DNA of 64,000 nt, taken from Streptomyces aculeolatus. Its GTDB lineage: Bacteria > Actinomycetota > Actinomycetes > Streptomycetales > Streptomycetaceae. The translations under genes and the position numbers were made by a program. Where the stretch lies: contig NZ_JAINRD010000019.1 of the NCBI RefSeq assembly GCF_020400605.1, positions 124,001 through 188,000 on the forward strand. The letters run 5' to 3'. Shown in pieces: positions 1-7,444 of this stretch (the first letter of the stretch is position 1; every line of letters begins with the position of its first letter). The notes below the pieces were generated by a model. The model saw only the letters and a program-made list of their open reading frames with translations. It had not been told where the DNA came from and made no database searches.

Positions 1-245
1 TCCGGAACCGCGACGGCGATCAGGCCGGCGCGGCGCAGCCGCAGGTTGCGGGCGGAGAGGTTGGGGCGGTAGCCGAGCTGGTCGATCGCCCAGTGCACGC
101 GCTCGCGGGTCGCGGCGCTGACGGGGCGGTTGCCCGACAGCACGTTGGACACCGTGGTGGGCGACACCCGTGCCAGCGCGGCCACGTCGCGCACGCCGAT
201 GGCGCTGCGCTGCGGCGATGCGTCGGAGGGCGGCGGGGGCGGCAT
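1..245 (-). CDS. LacI-family transcriptional regulator, N-terminal part (cut by window edge)
   Basis: Reading down from an ATG at 245, the 81 visible residues hold the LacI signature: the helix-turn-helix with VRDVAALARVSPTTVSNVL (about residues 18-36), then SGNRPVSAATRERV and the hinge region YRPNLSARNLR. The effector-binding domain lies outside the window. The family represses sugar or secondary-metabolite genes and releases DNA on ligand binding. It is divergent from the exported propeller gene at 384, and the gap between them carries two short palindromes that could be its operators. The ligand cannot be inferred. Confidence 0.9.
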   Translation of the reverse strand, partial: MPPPPPSDASPQRSAIGVRDVAALARVSPTTVSNVLSGNRPVSAATRERVHWAIDQLGYRPNLSARNLRLRRAGLIAVAVP

Positions 246-302
246 GGGGCCATCTTCTCAGGCAGGCGCGGCGCGGGGGGTGCGGGGGAACTCCGGGACG
301 TG

Positions 303-327
303 CACAATCCGTTGTGTCGAAAGTTCG
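303..327. promoter_or_regulatory. Two adjacent short palindromes in the lacI/propeller divergent gap
   Basis: CACAA-TCCG-TTGTG at 303-316 and CGAA-AG-TTCG at 318-327 are perfect inverted repeats, about 60 bp upstream of the propeller start and about 60 bp from the LacI start. LacI-family operators are short palindromes in such divergent gaps, so these are reasonable operator candidates. The assignment is inferred from position only. Confidence 0.4.
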
Positions 328-383
328 CAGAGTTACCAAGGTGCGCCCACCCTTGCCGTCCCTGTCACGGAAGGCCCGCAACC

Positions 384-1343
384 ATGACTCCGAAACCCTC
401 CCGGCTCTCCCGCCGCCTGCTCCTCGGCGCCGCCGCCGGCGCGACGCTCACGGCCGCGACGGCGGCCGGCACGGGAGCCGCGTACGGCACCGGCAGGCCG
501 GCCGGCGGCGACTGGCCGACCGAGTTCCCGCTCCCCGACGGCTGGCTCCCCGAGGGCATCACCATCGGCAGCGGCCCGTACGCCTACATGGGCTCCCGCG
601 CCCACGGCGCCATCCTCCGCGCCGACCTGCGCACCGGCGCGCTCAAGGTCCTCCGCGCCGGAGCCCTCGGCAGGGCGTCCATCGGCCTGAAGCTGGACCA
701 CGACGACCTGCTGTACGTGGCGGGCGGCGCCGGCGGCACGGCGAGCGTCATCGACGCCCGTACCGGCGCACTGGTCGCGACCCACCGGCTGACGCCCCCG
801 GCCGGCCACTTCATCAACGACACCGTCCTCCTCGGCCGTGACGCCTGGTTCACCGACTCCGGCGAGGCGGTCCTCCACGCCGTCCCCCGCGGCCGCTCCG
901 GCGGGGTCCGCGCTCTCCCGCTCACCGGCGACTGGGTCCAGACCCCCCACGTCTACAACGCCAACGGAATCGTCGACACCCCCGACGGCCGCGGCGTCAT
1001 CGTCGTCAGCAGCATCCCCGGCCGCCTGTACCACGTCGACGTGCGGACCGGCCATGCGACGGAAATCGCGCTGCGCGGCGCGGCGGACGTCTTCAACGGC
1101 GACGGCCTGGCCCGCGTCGGCCACACGCTGTACGTGGTCCGCAACCGCGACAACCTGGTCGCGGTCTTCCGCCTCGACCGCGCGGTGCGCACCGCCACGC
1201 TGCACCGCACCATCACGGACCCCCGCTTCGACGTCCCCACCACGGCGGCCCGCCACGGCAACCGCCTCTATCTGGTCAACGCGCGCTTCACCTCCCCCCA
1301 GAAACCGGACACCGCCTTCAACGCGGTGGCGGTCCCCCTCTGA
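384..1343 (+). CDS. Tat-exported SMP-30/gluconolactonase-like beta-propeller protein
   Basis: 319 residues from the ATG at 384. The N-terminus has a twin-arginine signal (SRRLLLGAAAGA, about residues 8-19) followed by an Ala/Gly-rich hydrophobic stretch. The mature part shows propeller-like repeats with short aspartate/glycine strands such as ILRADLRTGALKVL, VIDARTGALVATH and LYHVDVRTGHATEI. This matches SMP-30/gluconolactonase/NHL-like exported proteins common in Streptomyces. The substrate is unknown. Transcription diverges from the LacI regulator, which may control it. Upstream in-frame starts were rejected because they would bury the signal peptide. Confidence 0.75.
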   Translation: MTPKPSRLSRRLLLGAAAGATLTAATAAGTGAAYGTGRPAGGDWPTEFPLPDGWLPEGITIGSGPYAYMGSRAHGAILRADLRTGALKVLRAGALGRASIGLKLDHDDLLYVAGGAGGTASVIDARTGALVATHRLTPPAGHFINDTVLLGRDAWFTDSGEAVLHAVPRGRSGGVRALPLTGDWVQTPHVYNANGIVDTPDGRGVIVVSSIPGRLYHVDVRTGHATEIALRGAADVFNGDGLARVGHTLYVVRNRDNLVAVFRLDRAVRTATLHRTITDPRFDVPTTAARHGNRLYLVNARFTSPQKPDTAFNAVAVPL

Positions 1344-1466
1344 GGGCGGGCGTCCTGCCCCGGGGCGCCGGCGGCACCGCGGGAGCCGTGCCGTCGGACG
1401 GGTTCCGACCGGATCGGTTCCGTACGTGATCCGGCCGCAACTCCGGCGCCCCGCGGCCGGGACCGG

Positions 1467-2063
1467 TTACGCCGTCTCCTCGAAGTAGGCGTCGAGGGCC
1501 GCCTCCAGGTCGACCGCCCACCCCTTCAGCTCCGCCTTGTCCTTGGCCTCCACCTCGGCCGGGCAGACGCCGCGGCTGTCGTGGACGCTGAGGACGAGGC
1601 GGCGGCCGAACCGGGAGGTCTTGTACTCGACCGCGCCGATCTCCGGCCACGTGAACTCGGCCTCGGTGTCGTCGAGCCGGAAGCGGACGCCGGTGCTGTC
1701 CACGGTCACGGAGCCGCGGCGGTCGGTGGCCTCGAAGACGGGTCCTTCGCCGGCTTCCGCCTCCTCGGCTTCGCCCTTGGCTTCGTCCTCGTCCTTGTCG
1801 TCGTCCTCGACTTCAGCCTCGGCCTCGGCGTCGGCCTTGTCCTTGCCGCTGTCGTCGTCCCCGGGGCCGGCGGCGGCTTCCGCGTCGTCCGCCGGGTCCG
1901 CGGCGTCCTCCGGGTCCGTGCCGGATTCCTTCTTCTCGTCGGTCTTTGGTGCTTCGTCCTTCTCCTTGTCGTCGGGCGGCGGCGCTACGAGGCCGGGCAG
2001 AGCGGCCGGGTCCGTCGCTGCGGCGTTGACGGGCGTGACGTTCAGACCTTTGTTCTCCTCCAC
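1467..2063 (-). CDS. Conserved hypothetical protein with acidic linker and C-terminal PH-like segment
   Basis: 198 residues from a GTG at 2063. After about 30 N-terminal residues (VTPVNAAATDPAALPGL) comes a long Asp/Glu/Lys/Ala-rich low-complexity region (about 35-110), which should be disordered. The last 85 residues look folded (FEATDRRGSVTVDSTGVRF ... FTWPEIGAVEYKTSR ... VLSVHDSRG) and resemble small bacterial PH-like beta barrels. There is no signal peptide or membrane helix. The start is chosen because TACTTT lies 6 bp before the GTG and no Shine-Dalgarno sequence is visible, suggesting leaderless transcription. Function unknown. Confidence 0.65.
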   Translation of the reverse strand: MEENKGLNVTPVNAAATDPAALPGLVAPPPDDKEKDEAPKTDEKKESGTDPEDAADPADDAEAAAGPGDDDSGKDKADAEAEAEVEDDDKDEDEAKGEAEEAEAGEGPVFEATDRRGSVTVDSTGVRFRLDDTEAEFTWPEIGAVEYKTSRFGRRLVLSVHDSRGVCPAEVEAKDKAELKGWAVDLEAALDAYFEETA

Positions 2064-2132
2064 GGTCCCAAAGTATGGCCGCTGGCCCCCCTCGCGGTCT
2101 GCGGGTCCGCGCACCTGCACCTGGATGCCCGG

Positions 2133-2161
2133 TTCTGCACCCTGCGGCGGCTTCGTACCAT
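2133..2161 (+). promoter_or_regulatory. Probable leaderless promoter of the GNAT gene
   Basis: TTCTGC (2133-2138), a 17-bp spacer and TACCAT (2156-2161) lie exactly 7 bp before the ATG at 2169, the geometry of leaderless Streptomyces genes. It favours 2169 over the in-frame ATG at 2160, whose first bases would fall inside the -10 hexamer. Confidence 0.45.
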
Positions 2162-2168
2162 GGCCGTC

Positions 2169-2687
2169 ATGGAGATCGTCGCCGTGCCCTACGACCACCC
2201 CGACGCGGTCATGCTCAACGACCGGGTCCAGATCGAGTACGCCGCGCGGTACGGCGAAGGCGATCACACGGTGATGGACCCGCTGCACTTCACGCCCCCG
2301 CACGGGCTCTACCTGCTGGCGTACGACGCCGACCGCACCCCGCTCGCCACGGGCGGCTGGCGGGCCATGGACGCGACGCCGGAGGGGCACCGCCCCGGCG
2401 ACGCGGAGCTGAAGCGGATGTACGTGGTCCCGGAGGCCCGGGGGCGCGGGCTGGCCCGGCGGATACTCGCGGCGCTGGAGGAGAGCGCGCGGGCCGCGGG
2501 GCGGACGCGGATGGTGCTGGAGACCGGCATGAAGCAGCCGGAGGCCATAGCGCTGTACCTGTCGGAGGGGTACGAGCCGACGGAGAAGTTCGGCTACTAC
2601 CGCTTCGAGCCCGACAGCCGCTGCTTCGCCAAGCCGCTGCCGGCCGCACAGGACGGCGAGCCGGCGGAGGGCGTCGCGGCGCGCTGA
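2169..2687 (+). CDS. GNAT-family N-acetyltransferase
   Basis: 172 residues. The acetyl-CoA-binding motif A of the GNAT fold is clear: LKRMYVVPEARGRGLARRIL (about residues 83-102), preceded by the strand LATGGWRAMD and followed by MVLETGMKQPEAIALYLSEGY. This is the whole of a small single-domain acetyltransferase that moves an acetyl group from acetyl-CoA to an amine. The substrate is unknown. It diverges from the acidic hypothetical gene, with overlapping promoter regions. The ATG at 2160 would add three residues. Confidence 0.85.
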   Translation: MEIVAVPYDHPDAVMLNDRVQIEYAARYGEGDHTVMDPLHFTPPHGLYLLAYDADRTPLATGGWRAMDATPEGHRPGDAELKRMYVVPEARGRGLARRILAALEESARAAGRTRMVLETGMKQPEAIALYLSEGYEPTEKFGYYRFEPDSRCFAKPLPAAQDGEPAEGVAAR

Positions 2688-2733
2688 GCAGCGGCGGGAC
2701 GCACCCCGCCGCGCCTGGCCATGCCCGTACCGG

Positions 2734-4047
2734 CTAACCCGCCCGCTCGTCCACCACCCGGCGGAGCTTGCCGACCGACCGCTCCAGCGTCTCCGGCTCC
2801 ACGATCTCCACCTCGACGCCCACCCCCACGCCCTCCCGCACCCGCCGCGCGATCGCGTCGCCCGCCGCCGAGCGCTGCTCCACCGGCGCCCCCGGCCGCG
2901 CCTCGGCCCGTACCGTCATGCGGTCGAGCCGGCCCTGGCGGGTCAGCCGCAGCTGGAAGTGCGGGGCCACGCCGGGTGTGCGGAGCACGATCTCCTCGAT
3001 CTGGCTCGGGAAGACGTTCACGCCGCGCAGGATGATCATGTCGTCGCAGCGTCCGGTGACCTTCTCCATCCGCCGGAACGCCGGCCGGGCCGTGCCCGGC
3101 AGCAGCCGGCTCAGGTCGCGGGTGCGGTAGCGGACGACCGGCATGGCCTCCTTCGTCAGCGACGTGAACACCAGCTCGCCGCCTTCGCCCGCCACCCTCA
3201 CCTCGTCGGTGACCGGGTCCACGACCTCCGGCAGGAAGTGGTCCTCCCACACGTGCAGCCCGTCCTTGGTCTCCACGCACTCCTGCGCGACGCCGGGGCC
3301 GATCACCTCCGACAGGCCGTATATGTCCACCGCGTCCAGCCCGGCCCGCTCCTCGATCTCGTGCCGCATCTCCTCCGTCCACGGCTCGGCGCCGAAGATG
3401 CCGACGCGCAGCGAGCTGGTGCGCGGGTCGATGCCCTGGCGCTCGAACTCGTCGATGATCGTGAGCATGTAGGAGGGCGTGACCATGATGACCTCGGGCG
3501 CGAAGTCCCGGATGAGCTGCACCTGCCGCGCGGTCATCCCGCCGGAGGCGGGGATGACGGTGCAGCCGAGGCGCTCGGCGCCGTAGTGGGCGCCGAGGCC
3601 GCCGGTGAAGAGCCCGTAGCCGTACGCGACATGCACCCGGTGGCCGGGCCGCCCGCCCGCGGCGCGGATGGAGCGGGCGACGAGCCCGGACCAGGTGTCG
3701 AGGTCGGCCGCCGTGTAGCCGACGACGGTGGGCAGGCCGGTGGTGCCGCTGGAGGCGTGCAGGCGGCGGACGTCGGCGACGGGGACGGCGAACATCCCGA
3801 AGGGGTAGTCCTCGCGGAGGTCGTCCTTCGTGGTGAAGGGGAAGCGCGCGAGGTCGGCGAGGGAGCGGCAGTCGTCGGGGGTGACGCCGGCGGCGTCGAA
3901 CTTGCGGCGGTAGAGGGGGACGTTGTCGTAGGCGCGGCGGAGCGTGGCGCGGAGGCGGTCGAGTTGGTACGCGGCGAGTTCGCCGGGGGTCATGCGCTCG
4001 CCCGCGTCGAGCAGGGGGGCGGGGCTGCCGGTCGTGGTGTCGCTCAC
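2734..4047 (-). CDS. paaK: Phenylacetate-CoA ligase
   Basis: 437 residues, normal for PaaK. This adenylate-forming enzyme activates phenylacetate with ATP and CoA. Visible are the P-loop-like ASSGTTGLPT (about 98-107), the YGLSEVIGPGVAQEC motif, the VRYRTRDLSRLLPG block with the adenylate-binding Asp, and the C-terminal hinge GRCDDMIILRGVNVFPSQIEE. The GTG at 4047 follows GGAGGGACGA and overlaps the stop of the thioesterase gene by 4 bp, so the two are translationally coupled. The ring-oxygenase genes paaABCDE are not in the window, so this is a partial paa set. Confidence 0.93.
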   Translation of the reverse strand: MSDTTTGSPAPLLDAGERMTPGELAAYQLDRLRATLRRAYDNVPLYRRKFDAAGVTPDDCRSLADLARFPFTTKDDLREDYPFGMFAVPVADVRRLHASSGTTGLPTVVGYTAADLDTWSGLVARSIRAAGGRPGHRVHVAYGYGLFTGGLGAHYGAERLGCTVIPASGGMTARQVQLIRDFAPEVIMVTPSYMLTIIDEFERQGIDPRTSSLRVGIFGAEPWTEEMRHEIEERAGLDAVDIYGLSEVIGPGVAQECVETKDGLHVWEDHFLPEVVDPVTDEVRVAGEGGELVFTSLTKEAMPVVRYRTRDLSRLLPGTARPAFRRMEKVTGRCDDMIILRGVNVFPSQIEEIVLRTPGVAPHFQLRLTRQGRLDRMTVRAEARPGAPVEQRSAAGDAIARRVREGVGVGVEVEIVEPETLERSVGKLRRVVDERAG

Positions 4048-4583
4048 GCTCGTCCCTCCGGGCCGTTCTCGTCGCCTGCGCCGCGGTGCTCGCCGTTGGC
4101 GGCGGCCGCTCCGGCCGCTCCGGCCGTTCCGGCCGCTCGGGTTGCCCGTGCCGCCCCGGCCGCGGCCTGCGCGCCCGTCGCCGGGTCGCGGACGATGCGG
4201 CTCCGGCCCCGGAACTCCGCGATCACCTCGGCGCCGCGCAGCACGCTCACGTCGTAGACCCCGTTTCGCCCGAAGCACACCCGCTCCTCCGCCCGTGCCA
4301 CCAGCACGTCGCCGACGTGCGCGGGCGCCGCGTACGTGATGTCCGCGCCCGCCGCGACGGCGACGCCCCGGCTGTTGCAGGCGCAGGCGAAGGCGGTGTC
4401 GGCGAGGAGGAAGACGTAGCCGCCGTGGGCGATGCCGTGGCCGTTGGCCATCTCCGCCGTGACCGCCATCCGCAGCGTCGCGGCGCCCGGCGCGGCCTCC
4501 AGCAGCTCGATGCCGTGGCGGCGGGCGGCGGCGTCGGCCGCGAACACCGTCGTGCCGTCGTGCGGCGCGGTCATGTGCTGCAC
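4044..4583 (-). CDS. paaI: PaaI-type hotdog-fold acyl-CoA thioesterase
   Basis: 179 residues. The hotdog core runs from about residue 20 to 125 and contains GHGIAHGGYVFLLADTAFACACNSRG, where the Asn-Gly-His-Gly and the helix Asp are the usual catalytic region, and ADITYAAPAHVGDVLVARAEE. PaaI thioesterases hydrolyse stalled CoA esters of phenylacetate degradation. The last 45 residues are an Ala/Gly-rich tail absent from typical PaaI (about 140 residues). The GTG at 4583 is chosen because GGGGAG lies 7 bp upstream; GTG 4586 and ATG 4571 are alternatives. First gene of the operon with paaK. Confidence 0.87.
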   Translation of the reverse strand: MQHMTAPHDGTTVFAADAAARRHGIELLEAAPGAATLRMAVTAEMANGHGIAHGGYVFLLADTAFACACNSRGVAVAAGADITYAAPAHVGDVLVARAEERVCFGRNGVYDVSVLRGAEVIAEFRGRSRIVRDPATGAQAAAGAARATRAAGTAGAAGAAAANGEHRGAGDENGPEGRA

Positions 4584-4606
4584 CACCTGACTCCCCTTGT
4601 GGCCCG

Positions 4607-4620
4607 ACCGATCATTCGGT
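4607..4620. promoter_or_regulatory. Palindromic operator shared by paaI-paaK and the paaH-like gene
   Basis: ACCGA-TCAT-TCGGT is a perfect 5-bp inverted repeat in the 89-bp gap between the two divergent phenylacetate transcripts. TetR-family PaaR repressors bind such sites in paa promoters of other bacteria. No paaR gene is present in the window, so the binder is inferred. Confidence 0.5.
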
Positions 4621-4672
4621 TAGCTTGCGGAGCGGCCGGATCCCAGTCAAGAGGTACGACAGGACGTACGAC

Positions 4673-5587
4673 ATGACGGAGCACAGCACAGCGCCGGACG
4701 CGCCCGGCGGCGAGGCGCCCGGCGCCGGGGCGCCGCGCGCCATGGCGGTCGTCGGCGGAGGCCGGATGGGCGCCGGGATCGCGCAGTCGTTCGCCGCCGC
4801 CGGGTCGCGGGTCGTGATCGTGGAGAGTGGCGCGGACGCGGCGGCGGCAGCCGTGGAGCGGGTCGCGGGATCGCTGCGGCGGGCCGCCGAGCGGGGCCGT
4901 CTTGCCGCCGGGGTCGACCCGGCGGAGGTGGTGGCGCGGGTGCGGGCCGTCGGGTCCCTCGCGGAGCTGCCGGCGGACGCGGGGCTGGAGCTGGTGGTGG
5001 AGGCGGTGCCGGAGGACGCCGGGCTGAAGGCGCGGGTGCTGGCCGGCGCCGAGCAGGTGCTGGGCCCGGACGCCGTGCTGGCGACGAACACCAGCTCGCT
5101 GTCCGTCGCCGAGCTGGCCGCGGCCCTCGGGCGGCCGGGGCGGTTCCTCGGCATGCACTTCTTCAACCCCGTACCCGCCTCGGAGCTGGTGGAGCTGGTC
5201 ACCGCGCCGGAGACGGGCACAGAGGCGCTGGCGGCGGCGCGCGGCTGGGTGCGGACGCTGGGCAAGACGGCGGTGGTCGTCCGGGACTCGCCGGGCTTCG
5301 CCAGCAGCAGGCTCGGGGTGGCCCTGGGGCTGGAGGCGATCCGCATGGCGGAGGAGGGCGTGGCGGCGCCCGCGGACATCGACACCGCGATGGAGCTGGG
5401 CTACAGGCACCCGATGGGCCCGCTGCGCCTGACGGACCTGGTCGGGCTCGACGTCCGGCTGGCCATCGCCGAGCACCTGTGCCGGACGCTGGGGGAGCGG
5501 TTCGCGCCGCCGGAGCTGCTGCGCGCGAAGGTCGCGCGGGGCGAGCTGGGGCGTAAGACGGGGCAGGGTTTCTACACCTGGCCGTGA
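4673..5587 (+). CDS. paaH: 3-hydroxyacyl-CoA dehydrogenase, PaaH/FadB type
   Basis: 304 residues. The NAD-binding Rossmann start AVVGGGRMGAGIAQSFAAAG (about 23-42) has the GxGxxG fingerprint. It is followed by NTSSLSVAELA, the substrate signature FLGMHFFNPVPASELVELV with the conserved His and Asn, and the C-terminal helical domain ending GRKTGQGFYTW. It oxidises 3-hydroxyacyl-CoA to 3-oxoacyl-CoA with NAD+, and in phenylacetate catabolism acts on 3-hydroxyadipyl-CoA. About 20 extra N-terminal residues precede the Rossmann fold. The ATG has AGGACG upstream. Position opposite paaK supports the paa assignment; a butyryl-CoA role is the alternative. Confidence 0.88.
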   Translation: MTEHSTAPDAPGGEAPGAGAPRAMAVVGGGRMGAGIAQSFAAAGSRVVIVESGADAAAAAVERVAGSLRRAAERGRLAAGVDPAEVVARVRAVGSLAELPADAGLELVVEAVPEDAGLKARVLAGAEQVLGPDAVLATNTSSLSVAELAAALGRPGRFLGMHFFNPVPASELVELVTAPETGTEALAAARGWVRTLGKTAVVVRDSPGFASSRLGVALGLEAIRMAEEGVAAPADIDTAMELGYRHPMGPLRLTDLVGLDVRLAIAEHLCRTLGERFAPPELLRAKVARGELGRKTGQGFYTWP

Positions 5588-5626
5588 GCGGGCACCGGTG
5601 GCGGGACCGCGCGGCTCCATCCGGGT

Positions 5627-5640
5627 CTACCGGCCGGTAG
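5627..5640. repeat. 14-bp perfect palindrome upstream of the DMT permease
   Basis: CTACCGGCCGGTAG is fully self-complementary. It sits 40 bp after the paaH-like stop and 140 bp before the permease start, so it could belong to either. No function can be assigned from sequence. Confidence 0.4.
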
Positions 5641-5699
5641 GACGACCTGGGCCGGACCTTCGCGGGGGCGGAATGCGACTCGGGAGGGGTTGCCGGAGC

Positions 5700-5725
5700 G
5701 GTCGTACTGCTCCGGCAGTACGACC
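5700..5725. promoter_or_regulatory. Perfect 10-bp inverted repeat before the DMT permease
   Basis: GGTCGTACTG and CAGTACGACC flank a 6-bp spacer (CTCCGG), 55 bp upstream of the permease start. It could be a repressor operator or a hairpin ending the paaH-like transcript, although it lies 113 bp beyond that stop and no T-run follows. The operator reading is slightly favoured by position. Confidence 0.4.
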
Positions 5726-5779
5726 CAGAGCATCCGCCAGGATGACGACTTTCGCCACCGATCGCGGGATCGTTGCTAT

Positions 5780-7444
5780 ATGAGCCCACTCATGCTGTCG
5801 GTGCTGCTTTCGCTGGTGTCAGCGGTGGCGTACGCCGGCGCCGCCCTCGTCCAGGAGCGTGTCGCGGCCACCACGACCGACGCCGACGGCGCGGGCGGGG
5901 CGTTCGCGCCGCTGCACTGCGGGAGCTGGTGGGCCTCCGTCGTGCTCAACGCCTCGGGCGCGCTGCTGCACGTGGTGGCGCTCGCGTACGGGCCGCTGAG
6001 CCTGGTCCAGCCGCTGGGCGCGCTGACCATCGTCTTCGCGCTGCCGATGGCGGCGATGTTCCTCGGCCGCCGCGCCGGGCGGGCCGCCTGGCGCGGGGCG
6101 CTGCTGTCGACCGTGGGGCTGGTGGCGCTGCTGACGCTGGTCGACCCCGTGGAGTCGCGGGAGCTGGGCGGTACGACGGCGCTGGGGCTCGCCGTGGCGA
6201 CGGTGGCCGTGCTGGGCGCGCTGACGCTGGCGGGTGCGCGGATACGGCATGTGGCGGCCCGCAGCGTGACGCTCGCGGTGGCCTCGGGCGCGGCGTTCGG
6301 CATGGCGTCGGTGTTCACGAAGGACGTCACCGCGGACTTCACCGACCCGCTGGCGATCGGCATGATCGCGATCCTCGCCCCGGCCGGGCTGCTGCTGTCG
6401 CAGGCGGCGTACCGCGGTGCGGGCCTGTCGGCGCCGCTGGCGACGCTGACGGTGGTCAACCCGGTGATAGCGGCCGCGGTCGGCGTCACGGCGCTGGGCG
6501 AGACGGTGCGGTACGGGGCGCTGGGCGCCCTGCTCGCCGTCGGGGCCGGCGTGATCGCGGCGGCTGGACTGATAGAGCTGACGGTGCAGGCGCACCGCAC
6601 GCCGGCGGAGGAGCCGGACACGGAGCCCGCCGCGGAACCCGTGGCCGAGCCCGGTGCGGGCGCCGCGGCCGCGGCGCCGACCGCCGGCAAGGTGCCCGCC
6701 CCCGCCGCGCCGCCGGAGGAGCCGGCCAGGCCGGAGCCGGTCGCGGCGGCCGAGCCGGCCGCCCCGGCCACCCCGCTCCCTGACGGGCCCGGGGCCCCGC
6801 CCGGCTCCGTACCCGCGCCCACTCCGGCGTACCACGCGGGCGCGGCCGCCGCGGCGGCGCTCTACGAGACCGGCCCGGCCGCGGAGGCCGGGGCCGAGGC
6901 GCGCGGGACGGACGGGCCCGCGCAGGATCCGGCGCGGACGGGTGCGTCCGGGACGGACGCGCCCCACGCGGACGTGCCCAGGACAGGTGTGTCCACGACA
7001 GGTACGCCCACGACAGCCGTGCCCGAAGCCGTCCACGCCGCCGCCGGCCCGGTCGCGGCCCTGGGCGCCGATCCCCGTACGCCCGGAACCCCCGCCCCCC
7101 GTACCCCGGCGCCCGAGACCCCTGCACCCCGAGTCCCGGCGCCGGAGAACGCCGCCTCCGCGGGCCCGTCTCCCGCGGTGGCGGCGCTCATCGTCGCCGC
7201 TGCCGCCGCCTCCGGCGGCGCCGCGCTGTCGCCGTACCAGGTCGGCTGCTCCCGATTAGCCGGCCTGCCCGGCACCCGCCGGGCAACGGCGGCCGCCGAC
7301 GACACCCGAGCCGCCCTGCCTCCGTGCTGCGCGGGGACTGTGCCAAGGTGGCCCCATGCGCCGCCTCGCCGTGACCGCCTCCGCCCTCCTCGCCGTGGCG
7401 CTGGCCGCCTGTTCGACGGGCGACCCCGAGGCGGCGGCCAGTGA
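5780..7444 (+). CDS. DMT-superfamily permease with long low-complexity C-terminal tail
   Basis: 554 residues as read. Residues 1-270 are a complete ten-helix DMT/EamA-like permease (first helix LMLSVLLSLVSAVAYAGAAL; GPLSLVQPLGALTIVFALP; last helix LGALLAVGAGVIAAAGLIEL). The transported compound is unknown. From about 275 the protein becomes a Pro/Ala/Glu/Thr-rich chain of about 280 residues. Near its end are an in-frame TTA Leu codon (7256-7258), very rare in such genomes, and a strong hairpin, and the frame then runs 89 bp into the next gene. The true end may be near 7259, in another frame, if there is a frameshift. The permease core is firm; the last 60 codons are doubtful. Confidence 0.75.
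   Translation: MSPLMLSVLLSLVSAVAYAGAALVQERVAATTTDADGAGGAFAPLHCGSWWASVVLNASGALLHVVALAYGPLSLVQPLGALTIVFALPMAAMFLGRRAGRAAWRGALLSTVGLVALLTLVDPVESRELGGTTALGLAVATVAVLGALTLAGARIRHVAARSVTLAVASGAAFGMASVFTKDVTADFTDPLAIGMIAILAPAGLLLSQAAYRGAGLSAPLATLTVVNPVIAAAVGVTALGETVRYGALGALLAVGAGVIAAAGLIELTVQAHRTPAEEPDTEPAAEPVAEPGAGAAAAAPTAGKVPAPAAPPEEPARPEPVAAAEPAAPATPLPDGPGAPPGSVPAPTPAYHAGAAAAAALYETGPAAEAGAEARGTDGPAQDPARTGASGTDAPHADVPRTGVSTTGTPTTAVPEAVHAAAGPVAALGADPRTPGTPAPRTPAPETPAPRVPAPENAASAGPSPAVAALIVAAAAASGGAALSPYQVGCSRLAGLPGTRRATAAADDTRAALPPCCAGTVPRWPHAPPRRDRLRPPRRGAGRLFDGRPRGGGQ
7267..7284 (+). terminator. Hairpin inside the doubtful tail of the DMT permease
   Basis: GCCCGGC-ACCC-GCCGGGC forms a perfect 7-bp stem with a 4-nt loop, without a T-run as is common in this group. 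It starts 8 bp after a TAG at 7257-7259 that lies in a different frame from the permease as read. It would make a natural transcript end if the permease really stops there. Confidence 0.4.

Noticed and set aside
333..1256. 307-codon minus-strand frame opposite the propeller gene
   Set aside because: Val/Gly/Asp/Arg-rich antisense translation without a domain; the plus strand has a Tat signal and propeller repeats.
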